Shown piece by piece: positions 26,203 to 36,213 of a DNA stretch of 64,000 nucleotides. The notes under the pieces are model-generated. The model was not told where the DNA came from. It did no database searches and was given only the letters and a program-made list of their open reading frames with translations. The DNA lies in the NCBI RefSeq assembly GCF_029623345.1, contig NZ_JAPYKH010000009.1:1-64000 (forward strand). The letters are read 5' to 3'. The DNA is from Sphingomonas phyllosphaerae. Lineage in GTDB: Bacteria > Pseudomonadota > Alphaproteobacteria > Sphingomonadales > Sphingomonadaceae. The stretch's first letter is position 1. Each line of letters begins with the position of its first letter. The position numbers were made by a program, and so were the translations under genes.

Positions 26203-26222
26203 GCTCCTGCCCCCGCAGGAGC
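26203..26222. repeat. Hairpin GCTCCTGC-CCCC-GCAGGAGC
   Basis: This perfect eight-base stem with a four-C loop lies 45 bases right of the REP-like hairpin. The pair may terminate the upstream operon or be one composite repeat. Confidence 0.6.
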
Positions 26223-26387
26223 ACGGACAGAATTGACGTCGCGATCCCCTGAAAGGGAGGAGCAGCCAGGCTCTTCCTGCATGGTGCAGCAACCTGGCCG
26301 GATCGCCGTGCGCGCCCCGACAGAAGAGGCGGGATGCGCGATGCCGGCCGTGCTAGCCTCGATCGGGTCGCAACACGAAGGGGCCGC

Positions 26388-28811
26388 ATGACCAGCACCA
26401 ACCGTCTCCGCCGCGCACTCGGCGCGTCGCTCCTGCTCGCGGGGAGCATCGCCGCGCCCACCGTACTCGCGCAGCGCGCGCCCGCGCCCACGACGCGACC
26501 CGCGCCGACGCCCACCCTGCTCCCCGTCACGGTCGAGCGCGACAGCGGCAAGGTGCTCGTTACCCTCCCCGCCCCCGATGCCGACGGCATATCGGGGCGC
26601 TTCCTCTACGCCACCGCGCTCAAGACCGGGCTGGGCTCGGCGCCGATCCGGATCGACCACGGTATGGTCGGCGACACCCAGCTGCTCGCCTTCCGCCGGC
26701 TCGGCAAGAAGGTGGCGGTGGTGTTCGAGAACCCGCGCTATCGCTCCTCCGGCGACGCGCTCGAGCGGCGCGGCGCAAGCGCGGACTTCCCGTTCAGCAC
26801 CGTCGCGATGCTCGACGTCGCCGCGACCGCGCCCGACGGCGCGGTAACGGTCGACCTCGCCCCGCTGCTGCTGCGCGACACGATGCGGCTGGCCGACCAG
26901 CTCAACGCCGCGGCCAAGGGCTTCAAGCTGGTCGACTCGCTCAGCGCGGTCGATCCCGGCTCGATCAAGGCCTTCCCCGACAATATCGAACTGGAAGCGG
27001 TGCAGACCTATGCCTCCGACACGCCGGGCGAGGAGGTCGACACGATCGCGCCCGACGGGCGGCAGGTGAGCTTCACCGTCCACCACTCGCTGGTACGCCT
27101 GCCCGCGCCCGGCTTCGCGCCGCGCCGCTTCGACATCCGCTCAGGCACCTTCGCAACCCCGGTGTACGAGTTTAACACGCCGCTGGGCGCGCCGGTGCTG
27201 CAGCAATATGCCAACCATTTCCGGCTCGACAAGCTCGACCCCGGCGCGGCGCGCTCGCGCGTGCGCAAGCCGATCGTCTTCTATATCGACAACAAGGCGC
27301 CCGAGCCAATCCGCACCGCGCTGGCCGAGGGCGTGGCGTGGTGGAACCAGGCGTTCGACGCGGCGGGCTATATCGACGCCTTCCAGGTGCGCGTCCTGCC
27401 CGCCGACGCCGACCCGCAGGACGTGCGCTACAACATCGTCAACTGGAACGAGCGGCAGACACGCAGCTGGTCCTATGGCGGCGGCGTCACCGACCCGCGC
27501 ACCGGCGAGATCATCAAGGGCAATGTCGTGCTCGAGGGGCTGCGGCTGCGCCAGGACATCTGGATCTTCGAGGGGCTGGTCGGCACCGCCGAGGAGAACA
27601 AGGGCACCGCCAACGATCCGGTCCGCGTCGCGCTGGCGCGGATCCGCCAGCTCGGCGCGCACGAGGTCGGCCACGCGCTCGGCTTCGCGCATAATTTCGC
27701 CGCCAGCACGCAGGAGCGCGCGTCGGTGATGGACTATCCCTTCGCCAAGATCGCGCTCGACGGCGACGCGATCGACCTGTCCGACGCCTACGCCAGCGGC
27801 ATCGGCGCGTGGGACAGGTTCACGGTCGACTGGCTCTACGGCCAGCCCAAAGCCGGCACCGACCCCGACGTCGCCGCCGCGGCCAAGGCCGACGCGGCGC
27901 AGCGCGCGGGGATGCGCTACCTCACCGACATCGACGGGCGTGACCCGAGCCTCGCGGTGCCGGGCGACAGCATGTGGACCGAGGGCGCCGACTCCCCCGC
28001 GGACCTCGCGCACGTGATGGCGGTGCGCCGCGTCGCGCTGGCGCGCTTCGGCCCGGGCGTGCTCCACGCCGGCGCGCCGCTGGCCGACCTGCGCCGCAGC
28101 TTCGTGCCGCTGTGGCTGTTCCACCGCTACGCCGTGGCGGCGATCGGCAAGACGCTCGGCGGGGTTCATTACAGCTACGCCACCGCGGGCGACAGCGCCC
28201 CGCCCCCGACCCGCGCGACCGCGGCCGAGCAGGGCGCCGCGCTCGACGCGCTGATGGCGACGCTCAGCCCCGCCGCGCTCACCGTGCCGCCCGCGCTGGC
28301 GCTGACCTTGTCGTCGGGGGTCAACGGCAGCGCCGACCCGCAATATGACAGCGAGGTGTTCGACACCGCGGGCGGCGCGGTATTCGACTCCCTGGTCGCG
28401 ACCGACGTCGCGGCGCAGGTGGCGCTTGAGACGCTGCTGGCGCCGGCGCGGCTCACCCGGCTCCACCTTCAGCACGCCGCCGACGCGGCGCTGCCCGGCG
28501 TGGAGACCTTGCTCGACCGGCTCGACCGCGACGTGGTGGCGCGCCATGACGACGCGGTGGCGCAGCGGATCGCGCTGCGGACGGTGCTGGCGATCGCCGC
28601 GGCGGCACGCGCGCCCGCGACTGGCGCTGACGTGGCGCTGCGGCTCGACGCCGCGCTGGCAGCGACGCGCGAGCGGCTCGCGCGGGACAAGCGTGACGCC
28701 TGGGCGCAGGGCGTGGCACGGCTGCTCGGCGACACGGACGCGCTCGACCGCGCGCTCGCGCCGGCGTCGCGCCCCGCGCCCGCGATCCCGCCGGGCATGC
28801 CGATCGGGTGA
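26388..28811 (+). CDS. Zinc-dependent metalloprotease (DUF5117/DUF4953 type), exported
   Basis: The product is 807 residues from ATG 26388, with a signal peptide (RRALGASLLLAGSIAAPTVLAQ). A DUF5117-like region runs about 60-260 (FLYATALKTGLGSAPIRIDHGM, VVFENPRYRSSG). The catalytic motif HEVGHALGFAHNF is near residue 425, and a DUF4953-like region follows with MDYPFAKI and AYASGIGAWDRFTVDWLYG. These are metzincin-like periplasmic or secreted peptidases of unknown substrate. It stands alone between hairpin repeats and the autotransporter. Confidence 0.88.
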   Translation: MTSTNRLRRALGASLLLAGSIAAPTVLAQRAPAPTTRPAPTPTLLPVTVERDSGKVLVTLPAPDADGISGRFLYATALKTGLGSAPIRIDHGMVGDTQLLAFRRLGKKVAVVFENPRYRSSGDALERRGASADFPFSTVAMLDVAATAPDGAVTVDLAPLLLRDTMRLADQLNAAAKGFKLVDSLSAVDPGSIKAFPDNIELEAVQTYASDTPGEEVDTIAPDGRQVSFTVHHSLVRLPAPGFAPRRFDIRSGTFATPVYEFNTPLGAPVLQQYANHFRLDKLDPGAARSRVRKPIVFYIDNKAPEPIRTALAEGVAWWNQAFDAAGYIDAFQVRVLPADADPQDVRYNIVNWNERQTRSWSYGGGVTDPRTGEIIKGNVVLEGLRLRQDIWIFEGLVGTAEENKGTANDPVRVALARIRQLGAHEVGHALGFAHNFAASTQERASVMDYPFAKIALDGDAIDLSDAYASGIGAWDRFTVDWLYGQPKAGTDPDVAAAAKADAAQRAGMRYLTDIDGRDPSLAVPGDSMWTEGADSPADLAHVMAVRRVALARFGPGVLHAGAPLADLRRSFVPLWLFHRYAVAAIGKTLGGVHYSYATAGDSAPPPTRATAAEQGAALDALMATLSPAALTVPPALALTLSSGVNGSADPQYDSEVFDTAGGAVFDSLVATDVAAQVALETLLAPARLTRLHLQHAADAALPGVETLLDRLDRDVVARHDDAVAQRIALRTVLAIAAAARAPATGADVALRLDAALAATRERLARDKRDAWAQGVARLLGDTDALDRALAPASRPAPAIPPGMPIG

Positions 28812-29063
28812 GCGGAGACCTTCGTGACGGACGAACCTTACCAGCAGGCACCGCCTCGATCCGCGCGACGATTCGGTAGCTCGCGTCATCGTGGATCGCG
28901 AACGGCGGTGGTTTCCCCGGATCGGCGGTGCCCGATGCGGCACGCTCCGGCCGGCACCTGGGTCAATCTGGGTCAAAAATCCTGCTCGACGGAGCGGGTC
29001 ACAACCTACTAGCAACGCGGACTGCGATTGGGGAATCGCGTAGAATTCCGGGGGTTAATTCAT
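28812..29063. other. Intergenic region upstream of the autotransporter
   Basis: The 252-base gap has no credible gene. It carries a 10-bp tandem direct repeat (28958-28976) and, nearer the start, TAGAAT at 29041-29046 as a possible -10 box without a clear -35. GGGGG at 29049-29053 is a weak ribosome site for ATG 29064. Confidence 0.4.
28958..28976. promoter_or_regulatory. Tandem 10-bp direct repeat, candidate regulator site
   Basis: CTGGGTCAA occurs twice with exactly one helical turn (10 bp) between copies, about 90 bases before the autotransporter start. Direct repeats with this spacing are typical of response-regulator dimers. No such regulator is encoded next to it. Confidence 0.4.
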
Positions 29064-32000
29064 ATGAAGATGCAGGGTTCGGTGCGCGTGCGCCGGTGGA
29101 CGCTCGCGCTCGGCGCGAGCATCGTGGCGATCGGCGCGGCCAGCAGCCCCGCGGCGGCGCAGTGCAGCCCGGACCCGACGCGCGCGAACGCGACCACCAG
29201 CTGCACCGGCACCGACGGTGACGGGTTGGTGGTGGGCGCCGATCTGGCGCGGGTCGTGGTCGCCGCGGACGCGACCGTCCGCTCGGGTGGGGCGGCCGCG
29301 ATCGACGTTGCGGCATGGGGCGTCCAGCTCGCGGTCGCCGGCGCCGTGGACGGCGGTGCCAACCCCGGCATCCGCGTCAACGCCGCCGCGCCCTACACCG
29401 CTTATTGCGACGATCCCTATGGCGGGGCGTCGGTCAACAGCTGCACGCTCGGGACCTATTACACCGTCTACCCCTCGGCCAGCGCCGCGATCACCGTCGC
29501 GGTGGGGGCGACCGTCAGCGGCAGCCAGGCGCTGCTCGTGTCGCGCGACCCGGCCAGCAACAGCTATGTCACCGCGAGCCTGACCAACGCCGGCACGCTG
29601 ACCGGCACGGCCGGCGCCGCGGTGGTGGTGAGCCTGCCCGGCCAGACCTATTACGACGGCATCGACGTCACCAACGCCGCGACCGGCACGATCGCCGGCC
29701 TGCGCGGGCGCGTCGGCACCATCCGCAACGACGGGATCATCTCCGCGGTCAACGGCGTCGCGATCGACGCCGACGGCGCGCTGACGCTCACCAATCGTGG
29801 CACGATCACGGGCGCGGTGATCTCACGCGCGGGCAGCGACCAGAACAGCACGATCGATTCGATCGGCGGCACGATCGTCGGTGATCTCACGCTCGGCGCG
29901 GGCAACGACACGCTCGTCGCCACCTATGTCGACGGCATGGTGCGGACCGGCGTCACCGGCGCGATCGACGGCGGCGCCGGCACCGACACGCTGCGCCTCG
30001 GCATCGACGCCGACGCGACGCTCGGCGCGGTGACGCTGCCGACCCATTTCGAGCAGCTCGGGCTGGTGGTGGCGCGCGACGTCACCGTGACGCTGGGCGA
30101 CGGCTTCGGCGGCGCGCTGCAGCTCGGCGGCGCGGGCCATGTCGTCAACCGCACCGCGTTGGTGGGCGGCACGCAGGTGGTGACGAGCACGAGCTTCGGC
30201 AGCGGCAGCTTCGTCAACGCCGGCACGCTGCGCACCACCGCGACCGGCAGCTATGCGGTGCGCACGAGCGGTGCGCGGTTCGACAACCAGGGCACGATCG
30301 ACGCCGCCGGCAGCGGCGTGACGAGCGACTATTACGGCAGCAGCTTCACCAACAGCGGCACGATCACCGCGCGCGACACCGCGGTGCAGGCGTGGAGCAC
30401 GCAGTTCAGCAACAGCGGCACGATCGCCTCGAGCGGCGGGATTGGCCTCGAAGTGTCGGGCTCGTACGGCTATGACGCGACCAACAGCGGCACCATCACG
30501 GGCGCGGTCGCCGGCGCCAAGGTGAGCTCCACTCTGGTCAACCAGGGCACGATCAGCGCGTCGGGCACCGGCGTCATCCTCGACTATTACGGCACGGTCG
30601 ACAATCGCGCGGGCGGCCGCATCAGCGGCGGCGCGCTGGCGATCGGGCCGCAGGGCAGCAACGTGTCGCTGTTCAACGCCACGGTCGTCAACGCCGGCAC
30701 GATCGACGGCGACGTCGTGCTCGGCACCCCCTCGGGCAACGATATCTATAACGGCAATCGCTATATCGCGCTGTCCGGCGGGATGCTCAACGGCAACCTC
30801 ACGCTCGGGCGGGGCGACACGCTGGTGACCGAGCTCGAGGGGAGCGGTGACGGCCGCTTCGCCGGGATCAACGGCGCCGTCACCGCGAGCGGCAGTGCGC
30901 TGCGCTATCGCGTCCGCGGTAGCGCCAACACCGCGGGCGGCGCGGCGCCGGCGGGCTTTGCCGCGGTCGGCTACGACCTGTTCGACGGCGCCGCCGTGAC
31001 GCTGACCGGAGCCACCGCGCCGCTGGTCGTCGCCGGCTCGGGCAGCGTCGACGTCAGCGGCACCATCACCGCGACCGGCGCGCCCGCGATCGCGCGCGGC
31101 ACCGTGATCTACGCGCCGGGCGAGGCGCAGGCCAGCGGCGGCACGCTCGCGGTCACCAATCGCGGCGCGCTCACGCTGGTGCGCGCGAGCGGCGACACGT
31201 CCTATTACCCCGACGTCGCGGTCGATCTCGGTTCCACCGACACGTTCACCAACGCGGGCACGATCACGGTCGGCGGCGCCATCAGCGCGGTGCGCGCGGG
31301 CATCGTCGTCAACAGCGGCACGATCGTCCAGGCCGAGGGCGCGGGCGCGGCGAGCGGCATCATCGCGACCTACAACGGGCTCAGCCTCACCAACAGCGGC
31401 ACGATCGACGTCGCCGGGGTGGCGCTTCGCGGTGATTATTACGGCCTCACCGTCGACAACACGGGTCGCATCGCCAGCAGCGGCAGCGTCGCGATCGCGG
31501 GCAGCTACTACGGCGGCACGGTGTTCAACCGCGCTGGCGGCACCATCGCGGGCAAGACCATCGCGGTGCAGCTCGGCAACGGCACACTGACCAACGCCGG
31601 CACGATCACCGGCGACGTGCTGCTCGGCTTCAACGATTTCGGCGCCAGTTATGCCTCGGCGACCTATGTCGCCCGCGGCGGCACGATCGCGGGCAACCTG
31701 CGCTTCGGCAGCGGCGACGACCAGTTCGTCAGCTACGGCGACGACACCGGGGTGAGCGGCACGATCGACGGCGGCGACGGCAACGACACCTTCGTCCACG
31801 CGCGCGACACCAGCGCGACCGTGACGCTGGGCGGGTCGCTGCTCGCCAGCTTCGAGCGCGAGGGCGCGCGCGCCACCGGCGCGGGCACGGTGCTGACGCT
31901 GCGCGCCGACGCGCCGCTGACGACCGACCTGCTGCTCTCGGGCGACGCCACGATCGTCAACACCGCGACGCTCACCGGGAACATCACCGCGGTGAGCACC

Positions 32001-34613
32001 CAGCTGCAGCCGGGCGCGGACATGAGCGCGCTGACCAGCCTCATCAATCGCGGCGACGTCACGGGCAGCATCGTCGGCACGGTGGGCGACTTCACCAACG
32101 CGGGCAGCATCACCGCAGCGCCGGGCGGCCAGCAGTCGGCGCTCTATCTCAGCGCCGACGCGACGCTGACCGCGCGCAACACGGGCACGATCCGCGGCAT
32201 GACCGCGCTCAACCGCACCGACGACTTCTCCTTCGGCGCGGCCGACCCACGCGCGCTGACGCTCGCCTTCACCAACACCGGGACGATGTCGGCGACCGAC
32301 GCGACGCTGCACGTCACCGCCAGCAGCTATCTCGCGCGCGACGCCGCGCTGTCGCTCGACAATCAGGGGCTGATCGAGGCCACCGGCGCCGCCGGCAGCG
32401 CGGCGCGGCTGGGCGTCCTCAGCCTCTCCGGCAATCCCGCGGCACGCTCGGTCACGGTGACGAACGGCGGCACGATCCGGGCCAATGGCGGCAGCGACAC
32501 GGTCAACATCGGCTATCCGTATTTTACCATCCCCGCCACCTTCCCGGCCACCGCGCTCTCGCTCTACGGCAACGCCGATGCCGCGCTGACCGTGACCAAT
32601 GAAGCGGGCGGCGTGATCGAGGCGGCCGGCGACCGATCGACCGCGATCACCATCGACGGCGGCGTGTTCACGCTGGTGAACGCGGGCACGATCCGCGGTG
32701 GCGCGGGCGCGACGATCGCGTCCGCCGGCTGGTACGCGCCGGGGGAGAGCTATTACCTTCCCGGCGCGATCCAGGGCAGCGACGACGGCAACACCATCGT
32801 CAACAGCGGCACGATCACCGGCTCGATCGATCTGGGCGACGGTGCCGACCGGATCGAGAGCACCGGCCGCATCGTCGGCGACATCTTCCTCGATGCCGGC
32901 GACGACCGCGTCACGCTGGCGGGCAGCTTCAGCGGTTCGATCGACGGCGGCGCGGGCACCGACACGGTCACCGTCACCGGCGGCACCGCGGCGACGCCGA
33001 TCGCCTTCACCCGCCTCACCGACGTCGAGCAGCTGTCGGTGACCGCCGGCTATGCCACGATCGCCGGCGCCGCGGCGCTGCGCCAGCTCGATATCACCGG
33101 TGGACGGCTGGTCGGGCTGGCAGGCTCGACGATCAGCGCGCCGCTGATCACCGTCGCGCGCGGCGCCACCTTCGGCTCGGCCGGCACGATCAACGCGGAC
33201 CTCGCGATCGCGGGCACGCTGAGCCCCGGCGCCTCGCCCGGCACGATGACGGTCAACGGCAATGTCGCGCTCGCCGGCGGCGCGACCGCGCTGTTCGAGA
33301 TCACGCCCAGCGTGTACGACCGGCTGGTCGTCAACGGCGCGGTGTCGATCGCCTCGGGCGCGACGCTGCAGCTCGTCTCCGACACGCCGCTGCGCGCGGG
33401 CACCAACTACCAGCTGATCACCGCCAGCGGCGGGGTGAGCGGCGCCTTCACGACGGTGCAGCTGCCCGGCAGCCAGCCCGGCGTGGTCTTGCAGGACGCG
33501 GGCAGCCTGCGCCTGCTCGCGCAATTCGCCCAGCCGACCAGCCTCGTGCCCCAAATCGCGAACAGCGTCGCCTACGTCAACGCCGCGCTCGCCGCCGCGC
33601 CACGCGACGCCGCCCTGCTTGCCGCGGTGCCCGCGCTGCTCGACGCCGCAGGGGCGACCGACGCGCGCGCCTTCGCGCGGCTGACCCCCGAGGCCTATGC
33701 CTCGGCGACCCAGCTCGGCGTCGACCAGGCGCTGGCGCTGGCGCAGGTGGCGCGCGGCGGTGCCTTCGTGACCGACCGCGCCGAGGCGGGCGCGTTCACC
33801 TTCGCGCAGACAGTCGGCCAGTGGCACCGGCTCGCCGGCGACGACGCCAGCGGCAGCAGCGCCGCGCGCGCGCAGAGCTACGGCTTCCTCGGCGGGCTGG
33901 GCTATGGCGATCGCGGCTGGATGGTCGGCGCCTTCGCCGGCTATCTCAACGGCCGCCAGCAGATCGGCGCGCTCGGCGCGCGGACCCGCGCCGATGGCGT
34001 CGTGGCCGGCGTGCACGCGCGCTACGCCGCGCCGGCGGGTTGGGGCTTCAGCGGCTCGCTGCTGTACGACGGCGCCGAAGCGCGCACCGACCGCGCGCTG
34101 CCCGGAACGGTCGCGGCGAGCGCGCGCTACGGGCTGCACAGCTGGGTCGGCGACGTGTCGCTGCACCACACGCTGGCGGTCGGGGGCGACTGGACGCTGC
34201 GCCCGCGCGTCGGCGTCACCTATGTGCGCACCACGCGCGACGGGGTGAACGAGGAAGGCGCGAGCCGCTTCGCGCTCCAGGTCGCGCGCGAGCGCCACGT
34301 CGCGGGCTTCGTCGACGGCGGGCTGACGCTGGCGCGCGACGACGCCTCGGACGCGCGCTTCCGCCCGCACGTCGCGCTCGGGCTGCGCCACCAGATCGAG
34401 GGGCGTCGCGTCGACGCGCTGGCGGGCTTCGCCGGAGGGCCGCTCGGGCTCGACGCGGTCGGCGCGTCGCGTGCTTCGCTGGTGGGCACCGCCGCGGCGG
34501 GCGTCGACTATCGCCTGAGCGCCGCGGTCAACCTGTTCAGCGCCGCCACGGCGCAGACCGGGCGCGACGACCACCAGGAGTCGATCACGACCGGGGTGCG
34601 GCTGCGCTTCTGA
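29064..34613 (+). CDS. Large autotransporter (type Va) with NxGTI-repeat passenger
   Basis: The product is 1849 residues from ATG 29064 (MKMQGSVRVRRWTLALG). The signal peptide ends near PAAAQ. The passenger (about 35-1500) is a long beta-helix built from many copies of N-S/A-G-T-I turns, e.g. FTNSGTITARDTAV and LTNAGTITGDVLLG, with GxGxDT-like acidic turns (LGAGNDTLV, GGAGTDTL). A linker with ARAFARLTPEAYASATQLGVDQALALAQ precedes a 12-strand autotransporter barrel (about 1580-1849: GFLGGLGYGDRGWMVGAFAGYL ... SITTGVRLRF). The passenger would be displayed on the cell surface or released; adhesion is the usual guess. No catalytic motif is seen. Confidence 0.9.
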   Translation: MKMQGSVRVRRWTLALGASIVAIGAASSPAAAQCSPDPTRANATTSCTGTDGDGLVVGADLARVVVAADATVRSGGAAAIDVAAWGVQLAVAGAVDGGANPGIRVNAAAPYTAYCDDPYGGASVNSCTLGTYYTVYPSASAAITVAVGATVSGSQALLVSRDPASNSYVTASLTNAGTLTGTAGAAVVVSLPGQTYYDGIDVTNAATGTIAGLRGRVGTIRNDGIISAVNGVAIDADGALTLTNRGTITGAVISRAGSDQNSTIDSIGGTIVGDLTLGAGNDTLVATYVDGMVRTGVTGAIDGGAGTDTLRLGIDADATLGAVTLPTHFEQLGLVVARDVTVTLGDGFGGALQLGGAGHVVNRTALVGGTQVVTSTSFGSGSFVNAGTLRTTATGSYAVRTSGARFDNQGTIDAAGSGVTSDYYGSSFTNSGTITARDTAVQAWSTQFSNSGTIASSGGIGLEVSGSYGYDATNSGTITGAVAGAKVSSTLVNQGTISASGTGVILDYYGTVDNRAGGRISGGALAIGPQGSNVSLFNATVVNAGTIDGDVVLGTPSGNDIYNGNRYIALSGGMLNGNLTLGRGDTLVTELEGSGDGRFAGINGAVTASGSALRYRVRGSANTAGGAAPAGFAAVGYDLFDGAAVTLTGATAPLVVAGSGSVDVSGTITATGAPAIARGTVIYAPGEAQASGGTLAVTNRGALTLVRASGDTSYYPDVAVDLGSTDTFTNAGTITVGGAISAVRAGIVVNSGTIVQAEGAGAASGIIATYNGLSLTNSGTIDVAGVALRGDYYGLTVDNTGRIASSGSVAIAGSYYGGTVFNRAGGTIAGKTIAVQLGNGTLTNAGTITGDVLLGFNDFGASYASATYVARGGTIAGNLRFGSGDDQFVSYGDDTGVSGTIDGGDGNDTFVHARDTSATVTLGGSLLASFEREGARATGAGTVLTLRADAPLTTDLLLSGDATIVNTATLTGNITAVSTQLQPGADMSALTSLINRGDVTGSIVGTVGDFTNAGSITAAPGGQQSALYLSADATLTARNTGTIRGMTALNRTDDFSFGAADPRALTLAFTNTGTMSATDATLHVTASSYLARDAALSLDNQGLIEATGAAGSAARLGVLSLSGNPAARSVTVTNGGTIRANGGSDTVNIGYPYFTIPATFPATALSLYGNADAALTVTNEAGGVIEAAGDRSTAITIDGGVFTLVNAGTIRGGAGATIASAGWYAPGESYYLPGAIQGSDDGNTIVNSGTITGSIDLGDGADRIESTGRIVGDIFLDAGDDRVTLAGSFSGSIDGGAGTDTVTVTGGTAATPIAFTRLTDVEQLSVTAGYATIAGAAALRQLDITGGRLVGLAGSTISAPLITVARGATFGSAGTINADLAIAGTLSPGASPGTMTVNGNVALAGGATALFEITPSVYDRLVVNGAVSIASGATLQLVSDTPLRAGTNYQLITASGGVSGAFTTVQLPGSQPGVVLQDAGSLRLLAQFAQPTSLVPQIANSVAYVNAALAAAPRDAALLAAVPALLDAAGATDARAFARLTPEAYASATQLGVDQALALAQVARGGAFVTDRAEAGAFTFAQTVGQWHRLAGDDASGSSAARAQSYGFLGGLGYGDRGWMVGAFAGYLNGRQQIGALGARTRADGVVAGVHARYAAPAGWGFSGSLLYDGAEARTDRALPGTVAASARYGLHSWVGDVSLHHTLAVGGDWTLRPRVGVTYVRTTRDGVNEEGASRFALQVARERHVAGFVDGGLTLARDDASDARFRPHVALGLRHQIEGRRVDALAGFAGGPLGLDAVGASRASLVGTAAAGVDYRLSAAVNLFSAATAQTGRDDHQESITTGVRLRF
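30330..32830 (+). repeat. Imperfect repeats coding for NSGTI/NAGTI turns
   Basis: The DNA string AACAGCGGCACGATC, or one-base variants, recurs at about 30349, 30411, 30483, 31313, 31392 and 32802, and AACGCCGGCACG variants at further points. They encode the repeated turns of the autotransporter passenger and could recombine. They are coding repeats, not a CRISPR. Confidence 0.7.
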
Positions 34614-36150
34614 GCGGGGTGGCGCGCGCGCGCGGTGCTGGCGACGCGGCGGCCGCGCGTAGCGCGAAGATCCCGACACGTCGTCCGCCGGCGACATCGG
34701 GAAGGTAGACGCTGGCGACGCGGCGATAGCGCGTCGCCAGCACCACCCGGATCAGCCGGTGCGCCGCGAGCGAAAAGTGGCGTGGGCCATTGCCGTCCGC
34801 CGCGACGATCACCGCGGGATGGCGACGGAGGATGGCGGCGAGCTCGTCGAGCGGCGCCACCCCGATCGCGTCGCGTTCCTCGCTGGTGGAGAGATGCTCG
34901 GGAAAGACCCAGCGCGTCGGTAGCGGCGCTCGTGTCAGCGTGTAGAGCGATGGAGGTCCATCGAAGACGTAGAGCGAGCGTCCGCCGCTGTTCGCGAGGA
35001 TCAGGTCGGTCGCCCTCGCCATCGCGGCGCGCGATCGCTGCGTGCGCTCGATCGCCGGCCAGCCCGCCAGCAGCAGGGCCCAGCCTGCGACGATGGCGGC
35101 GAAGATCGCGCCGGTCACCGGGCGCGCGAACAACGGGGCGGCCGCGACACAAAGACTGGGCAGCAGCGGCAGCGCGTAATGATCGTAGAAGTTCGGCACC
35201 ATCAGGAAGCCGGTGATCGCCGCCCCGATCCAGGCGACCAGCCACGCCGCGTCGCCTCGGTCGGTGCGGTACAGCAGCGCCACGCCGGCCGCTGCCATCA
35301 GGCCGAGCGGCGCAAGGCGCGGCACCAGATAGCGCGCCAGCGCGACCCGCTCGTCGATCGAAGGCGGCAAGCGACGCGTCGCCGAGACGACGGTGGCGAA
35401 CAGATAGTCGGCGCCGTGCCCGATCGCGACGAAGTAAGCGACGCAGGCGAGCGACGGCAGCACGCCGATCGCGGCGATGAGCGCAATGCGGGCCACCGCG
35501 CCGCGCACGCTCGCGCGATGCCGAGCGAGCTGAGCGGCGATGAACCCTCCCAAGACGATGCATTCGGGCAGGCAGGTCGGCTTGATCGTCAGTGCTAGCC
35601 CGCCGCACAGCGCTGCCGCGACCGCGGCGCGGGTGCGCTGCGCCTGGTCGGGCGCATCGCGCGCGCGCAGCGACCATGCCGCCATCGCCGCGATCGCGAG
35701 ATTGTAGAAGACCGGTGTCTGCCCTCCGCCGCCGGCCAGCGCCTCCAGAGCCGCGAGATAGGTGACCGCGACGAGCAGCGCGACGCGGTCGGCGACCCAG
35801 CGCCGCGCGACGCGCGCGAGGACGATTGCGGTGGCTGCCGCGCTGGCACCTGCGGCGAGCTGTACCGCGCCCGCGCTGGCACCCCCGATCGCCGCGACCG
35901 CCCAGTAGATCAGGAACAGGCCGAACGGCTTGCGGTCCCACAGGTCCACATAGGGGAGCGCGCCGTGGCGCATGCGGTCACCGACGAGCAGGTAGAAGCC
36001 CTCGTCGATATGGTAATTGGGGTCGCCCCACTGCCAGCCACGGATAAGCACGGTAAGCGCCAAAATGGCCGCGCTGAGCCACCAGCCGGCTGGTAGCGAA
36101 CAGCTTGCCAACAGCCCGCATGGAGGGCTGGCAGGTTGTTGGGGGCGCAT
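34585..36150 (-). CDS. Multi-spanning membrane protein, GT39/ArnT-like glycosyltransferase
   Basis: The product is 521 residues. It has about 10 hydrophobic segments and the GT-C hallmark of an acidic residue in the first periplasmic loop (WGDPNYHIDEGFYLLVGDRM, about 41-60), followed by PYVDLWDRKPFGLF, which fits dolichyl-phosphate-mannose/ArnT-like transferases. These enzymes use polyprenyl-phosphate sugars on the periplasmic side. The acceptor is unknown. The last 29 bases overlap the 3' end of the autotransporter gene. It is divergent from an O-antigen-ligase-like gene 63 bases away and opens the polysaccharide locus. Confidence 0.8.
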   Translation of the reverse strand: MRPQQPASPPCGLLASCSLPAGWWLSAAILALTVLIRGWQWGDPNYHIDEGFYLLVGDRMRHGALPYVDLWDRKPFGLFLIYWAVAAIGGASAGAVQLAAGASAAATAIVLARVARRWVADRVALLVAVTYLAALEALAGGGGQTPVFYNLAIAAMAAWSLRARDAPDQAQRTRAAVAAALCGGLALTIKPTCLPECIVLGGFIAAQLARHRASVRGAVARIALIAAIGVLPSLACVAYFVAIGHGADYLFATVVSATRRLPPSIDERVALARYLVPRLAPLGLMAAAGVALLYRTDRGDAAWLVAWIGAAITGFLMVPNFYDHYALPLLPSLCVAAAPLFARPVTGAIFAAIVAGWALLLAGWPAIERTQRSRAAMARATDLILANSGGRSLYVFDGPPSLYTLTRAPLPTRWVFPEHLSTSEERDAIGVAPLDELAAILRRHPAVIVAADGNGPRHFSLAAHRLIRVVLATRYRRVASVYLPDVAGGRRVGIFALRAAAASPAPRARATPLRSAAAPRS

Positions 36151-36213
36151 AGCCCCCTATACCTCACCACTTATTTACCAGATATTATCAGGAACCGTGG
36201 CACGTTTCGCCGT

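Larger units (their letters stand above)
26061..26387. other. Intergenic region with two hairpin repeats
   Basis: The 327-base gap holds no credible gene. It contains two strong hairpins (26139-26158 and 26203-26222), annotated separately. The ATG of the next gene at 26388 lacks a clear ribosome site. Confidence 0.6.

Noticed and set aside
30330..32830. CRISPR-like repeats
   Set aside because: The repeats are in frame, vary in sequence and spacing, and encode NSGTI turns of the autotransporter.
29823..34697. 1624-codon leftward open frame opposite the autotransporter
   Set aside because: It is composed of RDRAAVG-type low-complexity sequence and mirrors the repeats of the real gene.
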